From Lactuca virosa (lineage: Eukaryota; Streptophyta; Magnoliopsida; Asterales; Asteraceae), in contig CAKMRJ010005634.1 of assembly GCA_928212115.1 (NCBI GenBank), forward strand, positions 256,366,831 through 256,430,830: a DNA stretch of 64,000 nt. Reading direction: 5' to 3'. A program made the translations under genes and the position numbers. Positions 61,000-64,000 of the stretch are shown here, in pieces; position 1 is the first letter of the stretch; each line of letters begins with the position of its first letter. A model generated the notes under the pieces. That model was not told the origin of the DNA. It saw only the letters and a list, made by a program, of their open reading frames with translations, and did not search any database.

Positions 61000-61075
61000 C
61001 TACAGACTCGAGGTCTATTTAGTCTTAATTATATAACTAAGCATACATCAATTGGTCGTAAGAAGGATCTAGCTT
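61000..61075 (+). repeat. Partial hairpin module M5
   Basis: Only the right half is recognisable: GGTCTATTTAGTCTTAATTA, TATAACTAAGCATACATCAA and then AAGGATC, as on the right side of M1. The loop core is missing. Confidence 0.4.
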
Positions 61076-61588
61076 GGATCAAATTACAAGGTTTCACTTG
61101 GATACAGAACTACTAAAATACATGAGTTTATCATATATAGACTCTCGTTATGAACTGTTTTCAGAACACCATAAACAACCGAAATACGTTACAAATTGAA
61201 CTAAGATAAACTTAGTTAGAAAACTCGCGACGTATAGCCATTCTAAAAACTCATTATCGCCTCACCTTTAAACATTTTTGTGGAAAGGGGCCTTCTTCGT
61301 AGACCTATAGGGTGCGATCATACGAGCGCTAATACACCAGATCCCATCAAAACTCCTCAGCTAAGTGTGTTTGGACAAACATGATCCTAATGATAGCTTA
61401 CGCTTAAGAACATAAAACAATACTTTTCTACCCACTACCATAAACTCCGTCTCAGGAACGTTAGCAGAAACTAAGAATAGTACAGCAATGTGCAAAAATT
61501 TATATATGTGAATATAAATCGTAAGAATGCACTTGAGATAATTATCCCCACTCACGAAGTCGTTTTTTTTTCATCGTGAAACAGAGCT

Positions 61589-62220
61589 ATGTCTTCAGCA
61601 AGAGGCAACCAACCAACTAGCAAGGTGCCAACCCTGCAGATAGACTCTGCTACTTCTCAAGCTGCAGTCACGGCAGCCGTGACAGCCGTCATGGCGCAAC
61701 TTAATGCTAACAACGCCAGCAGAGATGGAAGCGGTACCGACAATATAAATCGTTGTAACAATCAGGAACACCGGCGGGTGTCTGCCAATGGAGGCGCCTC
61801 AGGCCACAAACCTACGAACAAGAAGCGAAATTTTTGGAACAAAAAGGAGCGCAACCAATCTCAAAGATTTGCTAAAGACAACAACCCATGGCCACCCCTA
61901 CAATTACGACAGTAGTCACAACACATGCCTCGACATCAGCCACAACATCTATCGCTCAAGCACCAGACAGGCAATATATGGGAACGCTTCCAAAGTGTAA
62001 CAAGTGTAACTTCCATCACACAGGAGCTTGCCGGGTTCCACGCTGTATCAACTGCAACAAGAAAGGGCATATCGCCCGCTTCTGCAGGACCCCGACCCAG
62101 CGCATCGCTTCAACCACCAATACTGGCGTAAGTCCAGTATGCTCCCTATGTGGTGAAACGGGACACTTCAAGAGAGACTGTCCAACTGAGAAGAATGACG
62201 GAGGAGCAGGAGGAGTGTGA
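61589..62220 (+). pseudogene. gag: G4 capsid-less Gag with zinc knuckles, one frameshift
   Basis: The ATG at 61589 opens MSSARGNQPTSKVPTLQIDS, then ATSQAAVTAAVTAVMAQLNA, a Gly/Asn linker and the basic KPTNKKRNFWNKKERNQSQ. The frame ends at 61915, but the continuation lies in another frame that is open from 61888 to 62220: a Thr-rich segment, LPKCNKCNFHHTGACRVPRC, INCNKKGHIARFC and VCSLCGETGHFKRDCPT, ending in a Gly-rich tail. Joined conceptually it would be about 210 residues. The domain order is identical to G1, including the absence of a capsid domain. Expected function: RNA binding by the nucleocapsid part. Confidence 0.82.
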
Positions 62221-62439
62221 CAACTGAACCAGCGGAAGATAATTAGGACTTTTGTAATACTTCCAACGACAAAAACGTTTAAGTACCATATGTTTGTAAT
62301 GAATTTGATATGCTTTCTAAAACTACCGTCTTTCAAAAAGTAGTTAAAATAGTCTCTCTCGTTCAAATCAAATCAAGGACACTCATATAAGACCTTAGGA
62401 TCATTACCGTAAGCTGTGATGACTTTGTACATACATCGG

Positions 62440-62590
62440 GGTTAATTACAATCAAATACTAAAGACCTAAAGCAAATAATTCAGTCTTGACTCTGTTCCA
62501 TGTCTAGTAGTGGGAGTAGGGTGGAGCCACCCACTCGACGACTTCACCAATATCAAATTCATACGACATACATATATCGCTCAATCATGG
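62440..62590 (+). repeat. Decayed hairpin module M6
   Basis: The core CTCTGTTCCATGTCTAGTAG, TGGGAGTAGGGTGGAGCCAC is recognisable. The outer stem is not convincingly paired. It lies just after gag, as M2 does in G1. Confidence 0.4.
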
Positions 62591-62913
62591 AGTGACCTGT
62601 CAGGGATCATGATATCAAGTATCATTGCTAGCTATCAGCAACCCCTCACTACCAGTGCTAGTTGCTGTAGTATGAATCATGGTGGTAATAATAACATCGA
62701 ACAAAACGGGACACACTAAAAAGATACTATTGTCGTCATTCGATTTCGATTGATATAATCCTCACTTTCCTGATTAAACGGCTACGAAAAGACCTTTCAC
62801 CTAATCTCGAAAAACCTTCGTCTCTCATAAACACAAATCCAAACACGGACCTCCGGGCCATCTCTCGCTGTGCGAACCCCAAAAACACTCACCAGAGGAG
62901 TATTATACCTTCT

Positions 62914-63008
62914 GAAACCTTACCACAAGTATTTACAGAAGACCCTTCGGGAATGTCACGCATGCAGCAGATAAGGTTCAAGCACAGAAGCTTGGGACGA
63001 GTACGGTT
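62914..63008 (+). pseudogene. Protease-RT linker fossil (G4)
   Basis: Frame ETLPQVFTEDPSGMSRMQQI followed by RFKHRSLGRVRL resembles the Ty3 'VFPEDLPGLPP.RQVEF' stretch ahead of RT. It is followed at once by module M7, as M3 follows the same scrap in G1. Confidence 0.55.
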
Positions 63009-63041
63009 AGTCTACCACTACTACGTATATACGCGAGGATA

Positions 63042-63163
63042 ATGTATAATTAAGATTCTACGGACATTGGATGTGTGCTTCCGCCCTATTCCTGTTCCTC
63101 GTCTGGTTGTGGACTTGGGGCAGAGTCACCCATCCAACTGTCTTACCAACCTTAATTACATAC
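63042..63163 (+). ncRNA. Hairpin module M7 (candidate structured RNA)
   Basis: Outer stem ATGTATAATTAAGATT (63042-63057) against AACCTTAATTACATAC (63148-63163), 13 of 16 paired. Inner stem GTG..TT.C..GCCC against GGGC..G.AG..CAC (63073-63086 / 63118-63128). Loop CTGTTCCTCGTCTGGTTG. Confidence 0.55.
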
Positions 63164-63369
63164 GACCTATATGCACAAGTTAATGATAGATGGACCAGGT
63201 ACGAGTCCTGCCGTAAACTTCGGGACCAGGATTACCCAGGAGTGCAAGTGAACGCCTATCATCCGAATAACCTAGTCGTGTAAAACCGAACCCATATGTT
63301 CCCTACCGAACTAAGCAAACGAGAAACACTAAAGCAGACCCATGCAGCGCTCCGAGGAGAAGTTATCAC

Positions 63370-63432
63370 TTATTGCTTAGTGAAAATTCGAGAAAGGCTG
63401 AAAGCATCTCAAGAACACGGCAAAACCTGAAT
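63370..63432 (+). pseudogene. pol: Integrase tail scrap (G4)
   Basis: The frame gives CLVKIRERLKASQEHGKT, matching the Ty3 integrase segment 'KirerLkaAqdRQKSYAD' just before the C-terminal domain. Nothing else of integrase is readable nearby. Confidence 0.5.
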
Positions 63433-63502
63433 AAGTCTTATCATCTATATAAAAAACAGAGTTTGTACTAGTGAATCTATGATGGCTAGTGTAAACATGA
63501 TG

Positions 63503-63631
63503 GTCATATATCATTAAGATTCTATGGACTTAGAATGTATGATTCCGCCTCATTCCCTGTTCCTGGTTTGGTTGTGGGCTTAAGGCGGGGTCACCCATCC
63601 GAATGCCCTTGCAATCTTAATGATATACGAC
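63503..63631 (+). ncRNA. Hairpin module M8 (candidate structured RNA), best preserved
   Basis: Outer stem GTCATATATCATTAAGATT (63503-63521) and AATCTTAATGATATACGAC (63613-63631), 18 of 19 positions paired. Inner stem GATTCCGCCT (63541-63550) with AGGCGGGGTC (63583-63592), ten pairs including two G-U. Loop CCTGTTCCTGGTTTGGTTG. Confidence 0.65.
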
Positions 63632-64000
63632 TAGTTTACATCAAGCGATTATAAGGAACTGGTAGGACTTATAATGCAATGTCATCACAAATTGATAAAG
63701 CATTCGTAATGCTAGTACTCGTAAATTACATTATAAAATATTCATAGTGGTAATACCAATTATAAAGCGGAGAGCATAAAGGCACACGTAGAATACACTA
63801 TCATTCCAAAACAATAACTCCTTTAAATCGACTCAGCTCAAGTTACAATAAGAAATTCCAAGGTCGTCATTTAACATCAAGCGGGTTGTTCCCCACCATA
63901 TCAATTCCTTATACTATGAAAAGTTCCCCTATCTTTCCCCCAAATTCTTGAAGTCCCAGTTAAAACACTAATTTCGGTACGAAATTCTTTCTAACGGGGG
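63632..64000 (+). other. G4 3' internal end with polypurine tract
   Basis: No ORF. The last bases 'ttcggtacgaaattctttc' and 'taacggggg' equal the end of G1 before its 3' LTR, so the G4 3' LTR should begin within about 10 bp beyond the window. Confidence 0.75.

Larger units (their letters stand above)
59479..61588 (+). other. G4 leader
   Basis: 2.1 kb between PBS and gag ATG with module M4 (59948-60078), a partial module near 61000-61075 and a possible small ORF (60404-60688). Confidence 0.75.
55854..64000 (+). mobile_element. Ty3/gypsy element G4, non-autonomous, right LTR outside window
   Basis: A 3610-bp 5' LTR (55854-59463), PBS, a 2.1 kb leader, capsid-less gag (61589-62220), scraps of protease-RT linker and integrase, and the PPT at the window edge. 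The internal region is about 4.5 kb, like G1 (4.36 kb). Full hairpin modules M4, M7 and M8 are present, with partial or decayed M5 and M6. RT, RNase H and the integrase core are missing. It has the same plan as G1, but LTR sequence and length differ, so they are separate families or old branches. Confidence 0.85.

Overview
This window looks like intergenic heterochromatin-type DNA from a dicot plant. The Gag proteins and LTRs resemble those of Asteraceae of the lettuce type, but that is an inference from memory, not a search. I find no host gene, rRNA, tRNA gene or CRISPR array. Almost all of the 64 kb is LTR retrotransposon sequence, nested up to three deep. Element names here are mine: C for Ty1/copia, G for Ty3/gypsy.

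Layout. 1-418: 3' part of a copia LTR on +, cutting the gag of G2. 419-4493: G2 on -, with gag remnant, long leader, PBS and 2.0 kb 5' LTR. 4494-7880: decayed copia C0 on -. About 7881-34763: old copia C1 on +, with a readable fossil pol and a 3' LTR. C1 is split at 9387/30229 by copia C2 (9388-30228, perfect TGAGG target-site duplication). C2 carries gypsy G1 (15720-24683) in its leader, and C2 plus G1 then underwent a tandem duplication. 34955-38956: remnant of another - strand element, G5. 38957-54616: - strand gypsy-like G3 with an apparently non-coding internal region, split by copia C3 (45093-52923, -). 54617-55155: TA runs with a 0.4 kb MITE-like insert. 55156-55853: LTR end and leader of G6. 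55854-64000: gypsy G4 on +, running to its polypurine tract at the window edge.

Biology. G1 and G4 share an unusual plan. Each has a short Gag with zinc knuckles but no capsid domain, only scraps of pol, and several copies of a roughly 120-bp module. The module folds into a long hairpin whose outer and inner stems change sequence from copy to copy while staying paired. A related copy sits in G3. The copia elements carry two other hairpin families in their leaders, one of them repeated inside the degraded pol region. These covarying hairpins are the best candidates for something undescribed. They could be packaging, dimerisation or other cis-acting RNA signals of elements mobilised in trans.

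History readable from junctions: C2 inserted in C1, G1 inserted in C2, a tandem duplication followed with a short microhomology junction, and the left copy then lost about 8.8 kb of G1 and flank through a TTGG microhomology. Divergence statements are counts by eye.
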